A stretch of DNA of 64,000 nucleotides, taken from assembly GCA_035709005.1 (NCBI GenBank), contig DASTFB010000071.1, positions 147,240 through 211,239 of the forward strand. The letters are read 5' to 3'. The notes beneath the pieces are model-generated. The model ran no database searches. It saw nothing but the letters and a program-made list of their open reading frames with translations, and was not told the origin of the DNA. The stretch comes from Candidatus Methylomirabilota bacterium. GTDB taxonomy: Bacteria > Methylomirabilota > Methylomirabilia > Rokubacteriales > CSP1-6. How positions within the stretch are numbered: the stretch's first letter is position 1; the number at the start of each line of letters is the position of its first letter. Shown one piece after another: positions 9,419 to 18,095 of this stretch. The position numbers were made by a program, and so were the translations under genes.

Positions 9419-10695
9419 TGTACCGTTTCTATACCGCGATCCTGACCACGTTGCTCGCCGGCTACCTGCCTGCCCTGCTGTGGCGCCGTGTCGCCCGAGG
9501 CGTACCTCTGCGCCTGCGGGCCCGACTCGGCTACGATGCCGTGCCGACCGGCAACGGCCCCGTCGCCTGGGTGCACGCGGTGTCGGTGGGTGAGGCCATC
9601 GCCGCCGCCCCGCTCGTGGAGGGGCTGCGCCGCGCCTACCCGGAGCTTCCGGTCGTGGTCACGACCGTCACCGAGACGGGTGCCCGCGTCGTTCGCGAAC
9701 GATTCGCCGACGCCGCCGTCCATCGCTTCTTTCCTCTCGACCTGCCGGGGGCCGCCCGGCGCGTGATCGGCGCCATCAACCCGGCCTTCCTGGTGTGCAT
9801 GGAAACCGAGCTGTGGCCCAACACGCTCAGGATCCTGGCCCAGCGCGGTGTGCCCGTCATGGTGGCCAACGGCCGCCTGTCCGATCGGTCGTTCCACCGC
9901 TACGCGCTGGTGCGCCGCTTGCTTCGCACGGTCCTCGATGACGTCCGCGTCTTCGCCATGCAATCGCAGGAGGATGCCCGCCGGATCATCGCGCTCGGCG
10001 CGTCAGCCGAGCGGGTATTCGTCACCGGCAACCTGAAGAACGAGGCGATGCCCGATCCGGCCGGCTCGGTCGAGCTCTGGTCCCGCATGCTGGGCCTGGG
10101 GCCGGGGCAGCGGGTGTGGATCGCCGGCAGCACACACCGGGGCGAGGAAGAGGCGGTGCTCGCCGCCCATGCGCGGGCTCGTGAGAGCTGCCCGGATCTC
10201 GTCCTGGTGGTCGCCCCGCGCCACCCCGAGCGCGTGCCCGAGGTGCTCGGGCTCGTCGCCGCCCGCGGGTGGCCGGCCGTCCGCCGCAGCGAGCTGCCCC
10301 GCCAGCGCCCCGGGGATGCCGTCATCGTCGTCGACACGGTCGGGGAGCTGGCCCCGATCTACGCGGTCGCCGACGTCGTTTTCCTTGGAGGCAGCCTGGT
10401 GCCCGTCGGCGGCCACAACATGCTCGAGGCCGCGCTGCGGCGAAAGCCGGTGCTGTTCGGCCCTCACACGACCAATTTCAGGGACGCCGCGGCGACGCTG
10501 ACCCGGGAGGGTGGCGGTCTCGTCGTCGCCGACGCCGAGGCCCTCGCCGACGAGCTGATTCGGCTGCTGAAGGACGACGACCTGCGCGCGCGCCTGGGGA
10601 CCCGGGCCTACGAGGCGGTGGCCTCCCGCCAGGGCGCCGTGCAGGCGACCCTCGACCTGGTGGCGCAGTTCCTCCGGCCCCGAGAGACGCCGTGA
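9418..10695 (+). CDS. waaA: 3-deoxy-D-manno-octulosonic acid (Kdo) transferase WaaA
   Basis: GT30 membrane-bound enzyme that adds Kdo to the lipid A precursor. The 425 residues begin with a signal anchor (about 5-24), then the family start VHAVSVGEAIAAAPL (about residues 51-65) with the probable catalytic Glu. The C-terminal donor site includes FLGGSLVPVGGHNMLEAA, and GPHTTNF follows shortly after. Number of Kdo residues added cannot be read from sequence. It overlaps lpxB by 1 base and lpxK by 4. Confidence 0.94.
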   Translation: MYRFYTAILTTLLAGYLPALLWRRVARGVPLRLRARLGYDAVPTGNGPVAWVHAVSVGEAIAAAPLVEGLRRAYPELPVVVTTVTETGARVVRERFADAAVHRFFPLDLPGAARRVIGAINPAFLVCMETELWPNTLRILAQRGVPVMVANGRLSDRSFHRYALVRRLLRTVLDDVRVFAMQSQEDARRIIALGASAERVFVTGNLKNEAMPDPAGSVELWSRMLGLGPGQRVWIAGSTHRGEEEAVLAAHARARESCPDLVLVVAPRHPERVPEVLGLVAARGWPAVRRSELPRQRPGDAVIVVDTVGELAPIYAVADVVFLGGSLVPVGGHNMLEAALRRKPVLFGPHTTNFRDAAATLTREGGGLVVADAEALADELIRLLKDDDLRARLGTRAYEAVASRQGAVQATLDLVAQFLRPRETP

Positions 10696-11789
10696 CCCGC
10701 TCCAGCGCCAGCGTGCGGCTCGCCCGGCGTTGGGACGAGGGGTTCTCTCCCGGCCCGGCCCTGGTGCTGGGCGCGCTAGCCGGCGGGTACCGCGGCCTGC
10801 TCGGGGCGCGCCAGTGGCTCTACGACCGGGGCGTCTTGCGCTCGCGCGCGCTGCCGTGCGCTGTGGTCTCGGTCGGCAACCTCACGGTCGGCGGCACCGG
10901 CAAGACGCCGGCGGTGGAGCTGGCCGTGAGGACGCTGGTCGACCTCGGGCATCGCCCGGCCGTGGTAAGTCGGGGCTACCGCCGGCAGAGCCGGGGAGTG
11001 CAGGTCGTCGCGGACACGGCGTCGATCCGGCTCGATCCCGAGGATGCCGGCGACGAGCCGTTCCTGCTGGCCCGGCGGCTGCCGCGGGTGCCGGTCATCG
11101 TCGGAGCCAACCGCTATGAAGCCGCCCGCCTGGCCGTGCAGCGGTTCCGTGCGACGGCGGTCGTTCTCGACGACGGGTTCCAGCACCGGACGCTCGCCAA
11201 AGATCTCGAAGTCGTGATGACTCGGGCCCGCAATCCCTGGGGTAACGGGCAGCTGCTCCCCGGCGGCCCTCTGCGCGAGCCGCTCGCCGCGCTCGCGCGC
11301 GCGCACCTGATCGTGGCTACCGAGGCACGCAGCGCCGTCGATCTGGAGGAAGTCCAGGCGGCCGCCCGCCGCTGGGCACCCGGTGTGCCGGTGCTCAGCG
11401 CCCGCTACGCGCCGGTGGAATGCTGGGAAGCCGAGCGGATGCAAACGCGCCCGCTGACCAGTCTGAACGGTGCCCGCCTCCTGGCCTTCGCCGGCATCGC
11501 CTCTCCGCGCGGCTTCGGCACGACCCTGAACGAGCTGGGCGTCGCCGTGCTGGATCAGGTGTCGTTTCCGGATCACCACTGGTACACCCTCGAGGACCTT
11601 CGCGAGCTCAACGTGCGCGCTCGGCAGCTCGGCGCCGAGGCGCTCATCACCACCGAGAAGGATTGGGTGCGGCTGCGCCGGCTGTCACGGCCGGAACGGG
11701 CACTCTACATCCTGAGCGTGCAGCTGGAGCTCCTCGCGGGCGACGATCTGTGGCGGGCCGCCTTCGCCCGCACATGCGCCCGGACGTGA
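10692..11789 (+). CDS. lpxK: Tetraacyldisaccharide 4'-kinase LpxK
   Basis: Phosphorylates the 4' position of the lipid A disaccharide, using ATP at the inner membrane. The GTG at 10692 (overlapping the waaA stop) gives 365 residues. The P-loop VGNLTVGGTGKTPAV falls near residues 61-75, and DDGFQHRTLAKDLEVV is the family Walker B-like region. ALITTEKDWVRL near the C-terminus is also typical. It overlaps waaF by 16 bases. Confidence 0.94.
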   Translation: MTRSSASVRLARRWDEGFSPGPALVLGALAGGYRGLLGARQWLYDRGVLRSRALPCAVVSVGNLTVGGTGKTPAVELAVRTLVDLGHRPAVVSRGYRRQSRGVQVVADTASIRLDPEDAGDEPFLLARRLPRVPVIVGANRYEAARLAVQRFRATAVVLDDGFQHRTLAKDLEVVMTRARNPWGNGQLLPGGPLREPLAALARAHLIVATEARSAVDLEEVQAAARRWAPGVPVLSARYAPVECWEAERMQTRPLTSLNGARLLAFAGIASPRGFGTTLNELGVAVLDQVSFPDHHWYTLEDLRELNVRARQLGAEALITTEKDWVRLRRLSRPERALYILSVQLELLAGDDLWRAAFARTCART

Positions 11790-12772
11790 TTGTTCGCCTG
11801 CCCAACTGGCTCGGCGACACGGTTATGGCGGTCCCGGCCCTTCGCTCCCTCCGCGCCGGCCTGCCGGATGCTCGCATCGCGCTGGCCGGGCCATGGGCGC
11901 CGCTGCTGGCCGGGCAAGGTCTGGGCGACGTGCTGGTGACCTATCCGCGCTCGCTCTCGGGCCGCATGAAAGCCGCCGACACCGTGCGCGCGCTCGGGGC
12001 CGAGGTGGCGCTGCTGATGCCGAACTCGCTGGAATCCGTGCTGTCGGCCTGGTACTGGGGCGCTCGCCGACGGATCGGGTTCGTCCGGGGTGGACGGACG
12101 TGGCTGCTGACCGACCCGCTCACCCTGCCTTCCCCCCGACGCCATCAGGTCGAGGAATATCTGCTCCTGCTCGAGCCGCTTCGCCTTCAACCCGTGACGC
12201 GCGTGCCGATGCTCACACCTCCTCCGGAAGGCTCCGAGATACGGCAGACGGCCAGGGCGTTACTCAGCAGCGTCGCGGATCGCGCTCGCGGTCCGCGGAT
12301 CGGTGTCCACCTCGGGGCGGAGTTCGGGCCATCGAAGCTTTGGCCGATCGAGCGACTCATCCAGTTCTGTCGCATCTTGCTGGCCCGCGGCGCCCGTCCC
12401 GTGTTGCTGGGCACGGCGGCGGACGTGCCGACGGCGGAAAGCGTGTGCGAGGTGATCGAGGTGCCGAACCTGGCCGGTCGGGATACTCCAGCCCTGCTTC
12501 CCGCCGTTCTGGTCGAGCTCGACGGCCTCGTGTGCGGCGACACCGGGGTCGGGCACCTGGCCGCCGCGCTCGGCACGCCTGTCGTGAGTCTCTTCGGGCC
12601 CACCGATCCGGAACTGACGTCACCCCGCGGCCCGGTCGTCGTGGTCAACCGTCCAACGCCCTGCGCCCCGTGCTTCTACCGCGCCTGTCCGATCGAGCAT
12701 CCCTGCTTGCGAGGCATCACCGCGGACGAAGTGGAGGCACGGCTCAGGCCCTTGCTCCCGCGATGGGCCTGA
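11774..12772 (+). CDS. waaF: LPS heptosyltransferase II (GT9)
   Basis: Adds the second L-glycero-D-manno-heptose to the inner core from ADP-heptose. The ATG at 11774, inside the end of lpxK, gives 332 residues starting MRPDVIVRLPNWLGDTVMAV, the canonical GT9 N-terminus. The ADP-heptose site CGDTGVGHLAAALGTPVVSL is followed by FGPTDP. The Cys-rich tail PCAPCFYRACPIEHPC is typical of WaaF rather than WaaC. It overlaps the next glycosyltransferase by 10 bases. Confidence 0.9.
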   Translation: MRPDVIVRLPNWLGDTVMAVPALRSLRAGLPDARIALAGPWAPLLAGQGLGDVLVTYPRSLSGRMKAADTVRALGAEVALLMPNSLESVLSAWYWGARRRIGFVRGGRTWLLTDPLTLPSPRRHQVEEYLLLLEPLRLQPVTRVPMLTPPPEGSEIRQTARALLSSVADRARGPRIGVHLGAEFGPSKLWPIERLIQFCRILLARGARPVLLGTAADVPTAESVCEVIEVPNLAGRDTPALLPAVLVELDGLVCGDTGVGHLAAALGTPVVSLFGPTDPELTSPRGPVVVVNRPTPCAPCFYRACPIEHPCLRGITADEVEARLRPLLPRWA

Positions 12773-13878
12773 CCGTTCTGCACCTGGTCGCCAACCGCTG
12801 GTGGACCGGCAGCGCCGATCCGGTGATCCGCCTTAGCTCGAGCCTGCGGCAGCGCGGCCATCGGGTGCTGCTGGGGGTGATCCCCGGCGATCGCTTCGAG
12901 GCCAAGGCCCGCGAGGCCGGCCTCGATCCGCTCCCAGGCCTGCATCTCGAGTCACGAGGACTCCCCACGCGGACGCTCGGTGACGTTCGCCGTTTGCGGG
13001 CGATCGCCCGTGCCGAGGGCGTGGACATCATCCACAGCCATCACTCGCATGACCACTGGCTGGGATTGCTCATCCGCACGGCACGGGGCTCGGGACGCCC
13101 GATCCCGGTGGTCCGCACGTTTCACAACTTTCGCTCGGTCAAGCGGGATCGCGTCTCGGCGATGCTCTACCGGCGCACGGCCGCCGTCTTCGCCGTCTCG
13201 CGCCAGATCGAGGCGCGCTGCCAGGAGATGGGCATCCCGGCCGAGCGGACGCACTGGGTTCCCGGCATCGCCGACCTGCCGCGCTTCCAGGAGCCGCTGG
13301 ATCCGGCGCCGGTGCGGGAGGAGTTCAAGCTCGGGCGAGCTCCCGTCATCGTCTCGGTGTCCCGGCTGGCTCCCAACCGCGGTCACGAGCTGCTCCTGGC
13401 CGCTTTCCAGGCGCTGCTGCGGACCCTGCCCGAGGCGCGGCTGCTCCTCGTTGGCAAGGGCGAGGCTCGGGCCCGCCTGGAGCATCACGTCGCGAGCATG
13501 AAGCTGACCGGGCACGTCATCTTCACCGGCTACCGCGATCGCGATCTTCCCGCCGTCGTCGCCGCCGCCGACTGCTTCGCCCTCATGGCCGCTGGCTCGG
13601 ACGACTCTTGCCGGGCCGTCCTGGAGGCGATGGCCGCGGGCCGCCCGGTGGTGGCCCGTCGCGTCGGGGCGCTACCCGAGACGGTCGTCGACGGTGAGAC
13701 GGGGCTACTGGTCGATGACGACCGTCCCGAAAGCGTTGCCGCCGCCCTGGCGGCGATCCTCACCGACCCCGGCCTCGCGCGAGCGATGGGCCAGGCGGGC
13801 CAACGCCGAGCGGCAATGGAGTTCAGTCCCGAGCGTTCCGTGGTCATCGTCGAAGCGGTGTACCAGACGCTGGTGTAG
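12763..13878 (+). CDS. Glycosyltransferase family 4, probable LPS core/O-chain enzyme (1 of 4)
   Basis: GT-B fold glycosyltransferase of 371 residues, started at the ATG at 12763 because MGLTVLHLVANRWWTGSAD is a normal GT4 beginning. The second domain has VSRLAPNRGHELLLAAFQAL and the donor site VLEAMAAGRPVVARRVGALP. HSHHSHDHWLG near residue 90 matches the acceptor-side His motif of GT4 enzymes. The sugar and linkage cannot be told. Position after waaF suggests a core sugar. Confidence 0.82.
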   Translation: MGLTVLHLVANRWWTGSADPVIRLSSSLRQRGHRVLLGVIPGDRFEAKAREAGLDPLPGLHLESRGLPTRTLGDVRRLRAIARAEGVDIIHSHHSHDHWLGLLIRTARGSGRPIPVVRTFHNFRSVKRDRVSAMLYRRTAAVFAVSRQIEARCQEMGIPAERTHWVPGIADLPRFQEPLDPAPVREEFKLGRAPVIVSVSRLAPNRGHELLLAAFQALLRTLPEARLLLVGKGEARARLEHHVASMKLTGHVIFTGYRDRDLPAVVAAADCFALMAAGSDDSCRAVLEAMAAGRPVVARRVGALPETVVDGETGLLVDDDRPESVAAALAAILTDPGLARAMGQAGQRRAAMEFSPERSVVIVEAVYQTLV

Positions 13879-13882
13879 GGCG

Positions 13883-14989
13883 GTGCGCATCCTGCACCTG
13901 ATGTCCTGCCGCGGGTGGTCGTCGGACGCCTACTGGGCCGCCCGCATGAGCCGCGAGCTGAGCCGCCGGGGCCACACCGTCACCCTGGGCTGCCGGGCCG
14001 GCACCGAGGCCAGGGTCATCGGGCCGGCCCGGGCTGAAGGCGTCGAGGACATCATCACGCTCGCCATGCCTGGTGGAGTGCGTCCCGCCGCCGACGCGGC
14101 CGATCTCCGGCAGCTCCGCGGCTGGCTGACTCGGGTGGACGTCGTACACGTGCATCGCAGCAAGGAGCACTGGCTGGCGGCGATGGCCAATCGGCTGAGC
14201 GAGGCTCCGCGGCCCATCGTCCGGACCCGGCACATCGTCCAGGCAGTGAGGGCGCACGCCGTGAACCGCTGGCTGTATCGTCGGGCCACAGCGCTCGTCG
14301 TCACCGTGACCGAGGCGATCCGCCGGCAGTATCTGGCCAGCGAGCTGCTCCCGCCGGACCGGGTGGTCGCCCTGCCGGGCGGCGCCGACGTCGAGCGTTT
14401 CCGGCCGCGCTCGGCCGATCCCGCCGTGCGTCGCCGCCTCGGCGCCGCCGACGGCGAGCTGCTGGTGGGGATGATCGGGGGCTTGCGAGGGATGAAGGGG
14501 CATCGCGTCGTCATAGAGGCGGCCGGACGGCTCGCCGGCGAGGGCCTGCACTTCGCGTTCGTGGGGCGGGGGAGCGCGGAGCCCGCGATCCGGGAGATGG
14601 TCCGGCGTTCGGGGCTCGCGCATCGCTTCACCTTCGCCGGCTTCGCCGACGACCTTGCTGGCGTGTTGGCCGCCGTCGACGTGGCCCTGTACGTGCCGGT
14701 GGAGTCGGAGGGGATGTCGCGCGTCGTATGGGAGTATCTCGCGGCCGGCCGCCCGCTCGTCGCCTCGCGGGTCGGCGTGGTCAGCGAAGCGCTCACCGAT
14801 GGCGAGGACGCGATACTCATCCACGCCGGGGACGCCGATGCGCTGGCCAGCGCGCTCCGCCGCCTGAGCCATGACCCGGCGCTTCGGGCGCGAGTGGCCG
14901 AGGCCGGGCGCCGGCTGGTGGTCAGCCGCTACTCGGGGGCCTGCGTCGCCGCCGCGCTGGAGGAGCGGTACCGGCAGCTCGCATCGTGA
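13883..14989 (+). CDS. Glycosyltransferase family 4, probable LPS core/O-chain enzyme (2 of 4)
   Basis: 368-residue GT4 protein, GTG start 4 bases after the previous stop. The N-terminus VRILHLMSCRGWSSDAYWAA resembles that of its upstream neighbour, and VDVVHVHRSKEHWLAA is the equivalent of the HSHH motif there, so the two genes look like an old duplication. The GT4 donor motif is ESEGMSRVVWEYLAAGRPLV. It ends in a 4-base overlap with the next transferase gene. Confidence 0.82.
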   Translation: MRILHLMSCRGWSSDAYWAARMSRELSRRGHTVTLGCRAGTEARVIGPARAEGVEDIITLAMPGGVRPAADAADLRQLRGWLTRVDVVHVHRSKEHWLAAMANRLSEAPRPIVRTRHIVQAVRAHAVNRWLYRRATALVVTVTEAIRRQYLASELLPPDRVVALPGGADVERFRPRSADPAVRRRLGAADGELLVGMIGGLRGMKGHRVVIEAAGRLAGEGLHFAFVGRGSAEPAIREMVRRSGLAHRFTFAGFADDLAGVLAAVDVALYVPVESEGMSRVVWEYLAAGRPLVASRVGVVSEALTDGEDAILIHAGDADALASALRRLSHDPALRARVAEAGRRLVVSRYSGACVAAALEERYRQLAS

Positions 14990-16134
14990 AGATCACGGTC
15001 CTTACGTTCGACCTCTCGGATAACGCCACCGGCCGGGCCGACCTGTTGGCCCGCCTGCTGGCGTCGCGCTATCAGGTCACGGTGGTCGGGCCACAGTTCG
15101 GACCACGGGTGTGGAGCCCGGTGACGGGCGGCGCGATCGACTACGTGGCGGTGCCCGCGCGTCGGTATCCTGGCTTCCTCGCCGACGTCGGCGCCCTTTG
15201 CGATCGGATCGACGGCGATGTCCTCTACGCCTCCAAGCCGCGGCCCACCAGCTACGGCGTGGCATTGCTGGCCCGACGACGGCGGCGGCGGCCGTTGCTG
15301 CTGGACATCGACGACTGGGAGCTCGGCTTCTACTACCGTTCGGGCGTCTGGGGTCGGCTCGGCCGCGCGCTCAACCTGGCCAACCCCAATGGCCTGGCCT
15401 GGACCTGGCTCTGCGAGCGGCTCATCCCGGCCGCCGACGCGGTCACCGTCGCCTCCCGGTTCCTGGAGCGGCGCTTCGGGGGGATCCTGCTTCCCCACGT
15501 GCGTGACACCGATGCCTGGACTCCCGAGCGCTACGATGCCGCTACCGTCCGTGCGGCCCTGGGCATCGGGCGATCGCCGCTGGTCATGTTCCTGGGCACG
15601 CCGCGCGGCTACAAGGGGGTGGACGATCTGGTGGAGGCCGTGGCGCGCCTGGGCGGCGACGCCGCGCTGGCGATCGTCGGCGCCAGGCCGGACAGCGAAG
15701 CGGCGCGCCGGTGGGCGGCCCGGCCGTTCGTGAAGGTCGTCGGCGAAATCCCCTTCGACGACGTCCCACGTTACCTGGCGGCGGCCACTGTCGTGGCCGT
15801 GCCGCAGCGCGCGACCTCCGACACCGTGGGACAGGTTCCGGCGAAGCTCTTCGACGCGATGGCGCTGGGACGTCCCATCGTCGCCACGGCCGTGTCGATG
15901 ATCCCGGAGATCCTGGACGGCTGCGGCCTGGTCGTCCCGCCGGGCGATATCGGCCAGCTGGCCGACGCCATCCGCCGTCTCGTCGGCGACCCGGACACCG
16001 CGGCCGCGCTCGGCCGGCGAGCGCGGGCCCGGTGTGTCGCCGAATACAGCTTCAGGGCCGCGCGCGCCCGCCTCTTCCCGCTGATCGATCGGCTCGCCAG
16101 CGGCCGTGTGCTGGACAGGGCCGCTCGTGCGTAG
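14986..16134 (+). CDS. Glycosyltransferase family 4, probable LPS core/O-chain enzyme (3 of 4)
   Basis: 382-residue GT4 protein starting at the GTG that overlaps the previous stop. The second domain has MFLGTPRGYKGVDDLVEAV and the donor-site segment PAKLFDAMALGRPIVATAVS, with GLVVPPGDIGQLADAI after it. Its N-terminal domain differs from the two preceding enzymes (LDIDDWELGFYY near residue 105), so a different acceptor is likely. A three-copy tandem repeat begins immediately after its stop codon. Confidence 0.8.
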   Translation: MKITVLTFDLSDNATGRADLLARLLASRYQVTVVGPQFGPRVWSPVTGGAIDYVAVPARRYPGFLADVGALCDRIDGDVLYASKPRPTSYGVALLARRRRRRPLLLDIDDWELGFYYRSGVWGRLGRALNLANPNGLAWTWLCERLIPAADAVTVASRFLERRFGGILLPHVRDTDAWTPERYDAATVRAALGIGRSPLVMFLGTPRGYKGVDDLVEAVARLGGDAALAIVGARPDSEAARRWAARPFVKVVGEIPFDDVPRYLAAATVVAVPQRATSDTVGQVPAKLFDAMALGRPIVATAVSMIPEILDGCGLVVPPGDIGQLADAIRRLVGDPDTAAALGRRARARCVAEYSFRAARARLFPLIDRLASGRVLDRAARA

Positions 16135-16365
16135 ACGCCGCCGCCACCTCGCGCTCGGGTCAGCCCACCCCCGGCCCGAGCCGGGCACACCGTCGACCAC
16201 AGCCAATCGGGGAAGCGCACGCCGCCACCTCGTGCCGAGAGCAGCCCACCTGCAGTGCGAGCCGAGCTCGCGGTCGACTACATCAAATCGGGGAGGCGCA
16301 CGCCGCCACGTCGTGCCGAGGCCAGCCCACCCCCGGCCCGAGCCGGGCACACGGCTTTCGGTACA
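16135..16365 (+). repeat. Three imperfect ~82-bp tandem repeats with a GC hairpin
   Basis: The 231-base gap between two glycosyltransferase genes is almost wholly a tandem array: copy 1 at 16135-16218 (84 bp), copy 2 at 16219-16299 (81 bp) and a truncated copy 3 at 16300-16365. Each begins ACGCCGCCAC (copy 1 has an extra CCG), then CAGCCCACC about 30 bases on. Copies 1 and 2 end in AATCGGGGARGCGC. Copies 1 and 3 hold a perfect hairpin CCCGGC-CCGA-GCCGGG (16170-16185 and 16332-16347); copy 2 has decayed there. Function is unknown; a transcription attenuator or REP-like repeat is possible. Confidence 0.8.
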
Positions 16366-17481
16366 ATGAAGCTCCTGATCGTCGCGCGTCCGTTCGTGTT
16401 CCACGGCGGCGTGGAGCGGGCGACGGCCGGTCTGATCCGGGCGCTGGTCGAGCACGGCTACGAGGTTCACCTGGCCAGCCCTCCGGGGCAGAAACCGGTC
16501 GACGGCGTCGTCCTGCACCGCCTGCCGGTGCCGCCCCTGACCGCGACCGCCCGGGCGTTGACGCTGGCCCTGGCAACGCGCCTCATCGCGGCGCGAGGTT
16601 GGGACGTCGTGCAGAGTCACGAGCGGACGCTCGGTCAGGACATCTACCGCGCCGGTGAAGGCTGCCATCGCGGCTATCTCTTGACGCGAGGCCGAGCGCC
16701 GGGGCGGCGACTCTATCATCGGGTGGTCCTCGCGCTGGAAGGCCGCGTCTTCGCGCGGACGCCACGCATCGTGGCGATCTCCTGTGCCGGCAAGCGCGAG
16801 ATCGAAACCCTGTATGGCGTGAGCCCGGACCGGGTCACCGTCATCTACAACGGCGTCGATCTCGAGCGTTTTCACCCGAACAATCGCCGCACCCTGCGCG
16901 CGGCCGCACGCCGGGAAGCCGCTCTCGACGCGGAGGCCTGGACGGCGCTCTTCGTCGGCAGCGGCTTCGAACGCAAGGGGCTGGCGACCGCGATCGAGGC
17001 GCTGGCGCTCCTGGACGATCGGCAGAGCCGCCTCATCGTCGTCGGCAAGGGCGATACCCGCCCTTACGAAGCGCTGGCCAGTCGTCACGATGTCACCGGG
17101 CAGGTGATCTGGCTCGGCCCCCGCGCCGACATCGAGCGGTGGTACGCGGCCGCCGACGTCGCGGTCCTGCCCAGCCGGTACGAGCCCTTCGGCAACGTGC
17201 ACCTGGAGGCGCTGGCCTCCGGCCTGCCCGTCGTGGCCAGCGTGACGGCCGGCGGCAGCGAGCTGATTCGCCCCGGTCTCAACGGGGCCGTCGTCGATGC
17301 GCGGGATCCTGGCGCCATCGCCGCCGCGCTGGCCGAGTTGCGCCAGCGCGCCATCGCCGGCGGCGCAGAGACCTGCGCGGCCGCCCGGGCATCCGCCGAG
17401 CCCTACACCTACGTCGCGCAGGTCGCGGCGTTCGGACGGCTGTACGCCGAATGCGCGGCCGGAAAGGCCAAATTGTATTGA
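16366..17481 (+). CDS. Glycosyltransferase family 4, WaaG-like (4 of 4)
   Basis: 371-residue GT4 enzyme, ATG at 16366 directly after the repeat array. YNGVDLERFHP, FVGSGFERKGLATAIEALA and SRYEPFGNVHLEALASGLPV resemble LPS glucosyltransferase I (WaaG), as does YRAGEGCHRGYL near residue 100. That would place a hexose on heptose II. The frame also stays open upstream through the repeat, but the family N-terminus MKLLIVARPFVFHGGVERA fixes the start. WaaG is a likely but unproven identity. Confidence 0.83.
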   Translation: MKLLIVARPFVFHGGVERATAGLIRALVEHGYEVHLASPPGQKPVDGVVLHRLPVPPLTATARALTLALATRLIAARGWDVVQSHERTLGQDIYRAGEGCHRGYLLTRGRAPGRRLYHRVVLALEGRVFARTPRIVAISCAGKREIETLYGVSPDRVTVIYNGVDLERFHPNNRRTLRAAARREAALDAEAWTALFVGSGFERKGLATAIEALALLDDRQSRLIVVGKGDTRPYEALASRHDVTGQVIWLGPRADIERWYAAADVAVLPSRYEPFGNVHLEALASGLPVVASVTAGGSELIRPGLNGAVVDARDPGAIAAALAELRQRAIAGGAETCAAARASAEPYTYVAQVAAFGRLYAECAAGKAKLY

Positions 17482-17506
17482 GAATCGAGGGGTAAGGCCG
17501 TAGACT
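17478..17506 (+). promoter_or_regulatory. Possible sigma-70 promoter for gmhB
   Basis: TTGAGA (17478-17483), a 17-base spacer and TAGACT (17501-17506). The predicted transcript would start about 4 bases before the GTG of gmhB, making it nearly leaderless, and no good ribosome site sits upstream of that GTG. Confidence 0.35.
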
Positions 17507-17516
17507 GACGCCAGTT

Positions 17517-18095
17517 GTGTCACGGCCCGCTGCCTTCATCGACCGCGACGGCACACTGACGGAAGAGGTGGGGTACGTCAACCACCCCGGGCGGTTACGA
17601 CTGCTGCCCCGCACGGCCGAGGCGATCCGACGTCTGAATGCGGCGGGCGTCGCCGCCGTCGTGGTCACCAACCAGGCGGGCATCGCCCGCGGCTACTTCT
17701 CCGAGGACGTGCTGCAGGCCACCAACGCCGAGCTCCTGAAGCAGCTCAAGCGCGCCGGGGCCTCTCTCGACGGTCTCTACGTCTGCCCCCACCACCCCAC
17801 GGAAGGACAGCCGCCGTTCCGCGGGCACTGCGAGTGCCGCAAGCCCAAGCCGGGGCTCGTCCTGCGCGCGGCGAGCGAGCTGGGGCTCGACCTCGCGGCC
17901 TCCACGGTCATCGGCGATCGGCCGTCCGACCTGACGATGGCCCACGCCGTCGGGGCCCGCGGCGTGCTGGTGCTCACCGGGTACGGTCGGGGCGAGTGGG
18001 AGTACCGCCGCGCGACTTTCCCGGTCACGCCCGACCACGTCGCCGGTGATCTCCTGGACGCCGTGGAGTGGATGTTGCGGCAGCGGAGCGAGTGA
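17517..18095 (+). CDS. gmhB: D-glycero-beta-D-manno-heptose-1,7-bisphosphate 7-phosphatase GmhB
   Basis: HAD-family phosphatase of the ADP-heptose pathway. The 192-residue protein starts at GTG with FIDRDGTLTEEVGYVNHP (catalytic DxD near residues 8-10). The zinc loop has Cys and His in CPHHP and GHCECRKPKPG (about 86-116), diagnostic of GmhB, followed by STVIGDRPSDL. It overlaps rfaE1 by 1 base. GmhA and HldD, needed to complete the pathway, are not in the window. Confidence 0.93.
   Translation: MSRPAAFIDRDGTLTEEVGYVNHPGRLRLLPRTAEAIRRLNAAGVAAVVVTNQAGIARGYFSEDVLQATNAELLKQLKRAGASLDGLYVCPHHPTEGQPPFRGHCECRKPKPGLVLRAASELGLDLAASTVIGDRPSDLTMAHAVGARGVLVLTGYGRGEWEYRRATFPVTPDHVAGDLLDAVEWMLRQRSE

Noticed and set aside
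16362..16367. TACAAT as a -10 box for the WaaG-like gene
   Set aside because: It overlaps the ATG itself, so the transcript would begin inside the coding sequence.
16106..16369. Open frame across the tandem repeat array
   Set aside because: It is a by-product of the repeat units (Arg/Pro-rich repeats) and has no ribosome site.
14929..17523. Very long open frame (864 codons) on the minus strand under the glycosyltransferase genes
   Set aside because: GC-rich codon third positions open antisense frames; the protein has no recognisable domain and the + strand genes are well supported. The same applies to the 860-codon minus frame under mutS.
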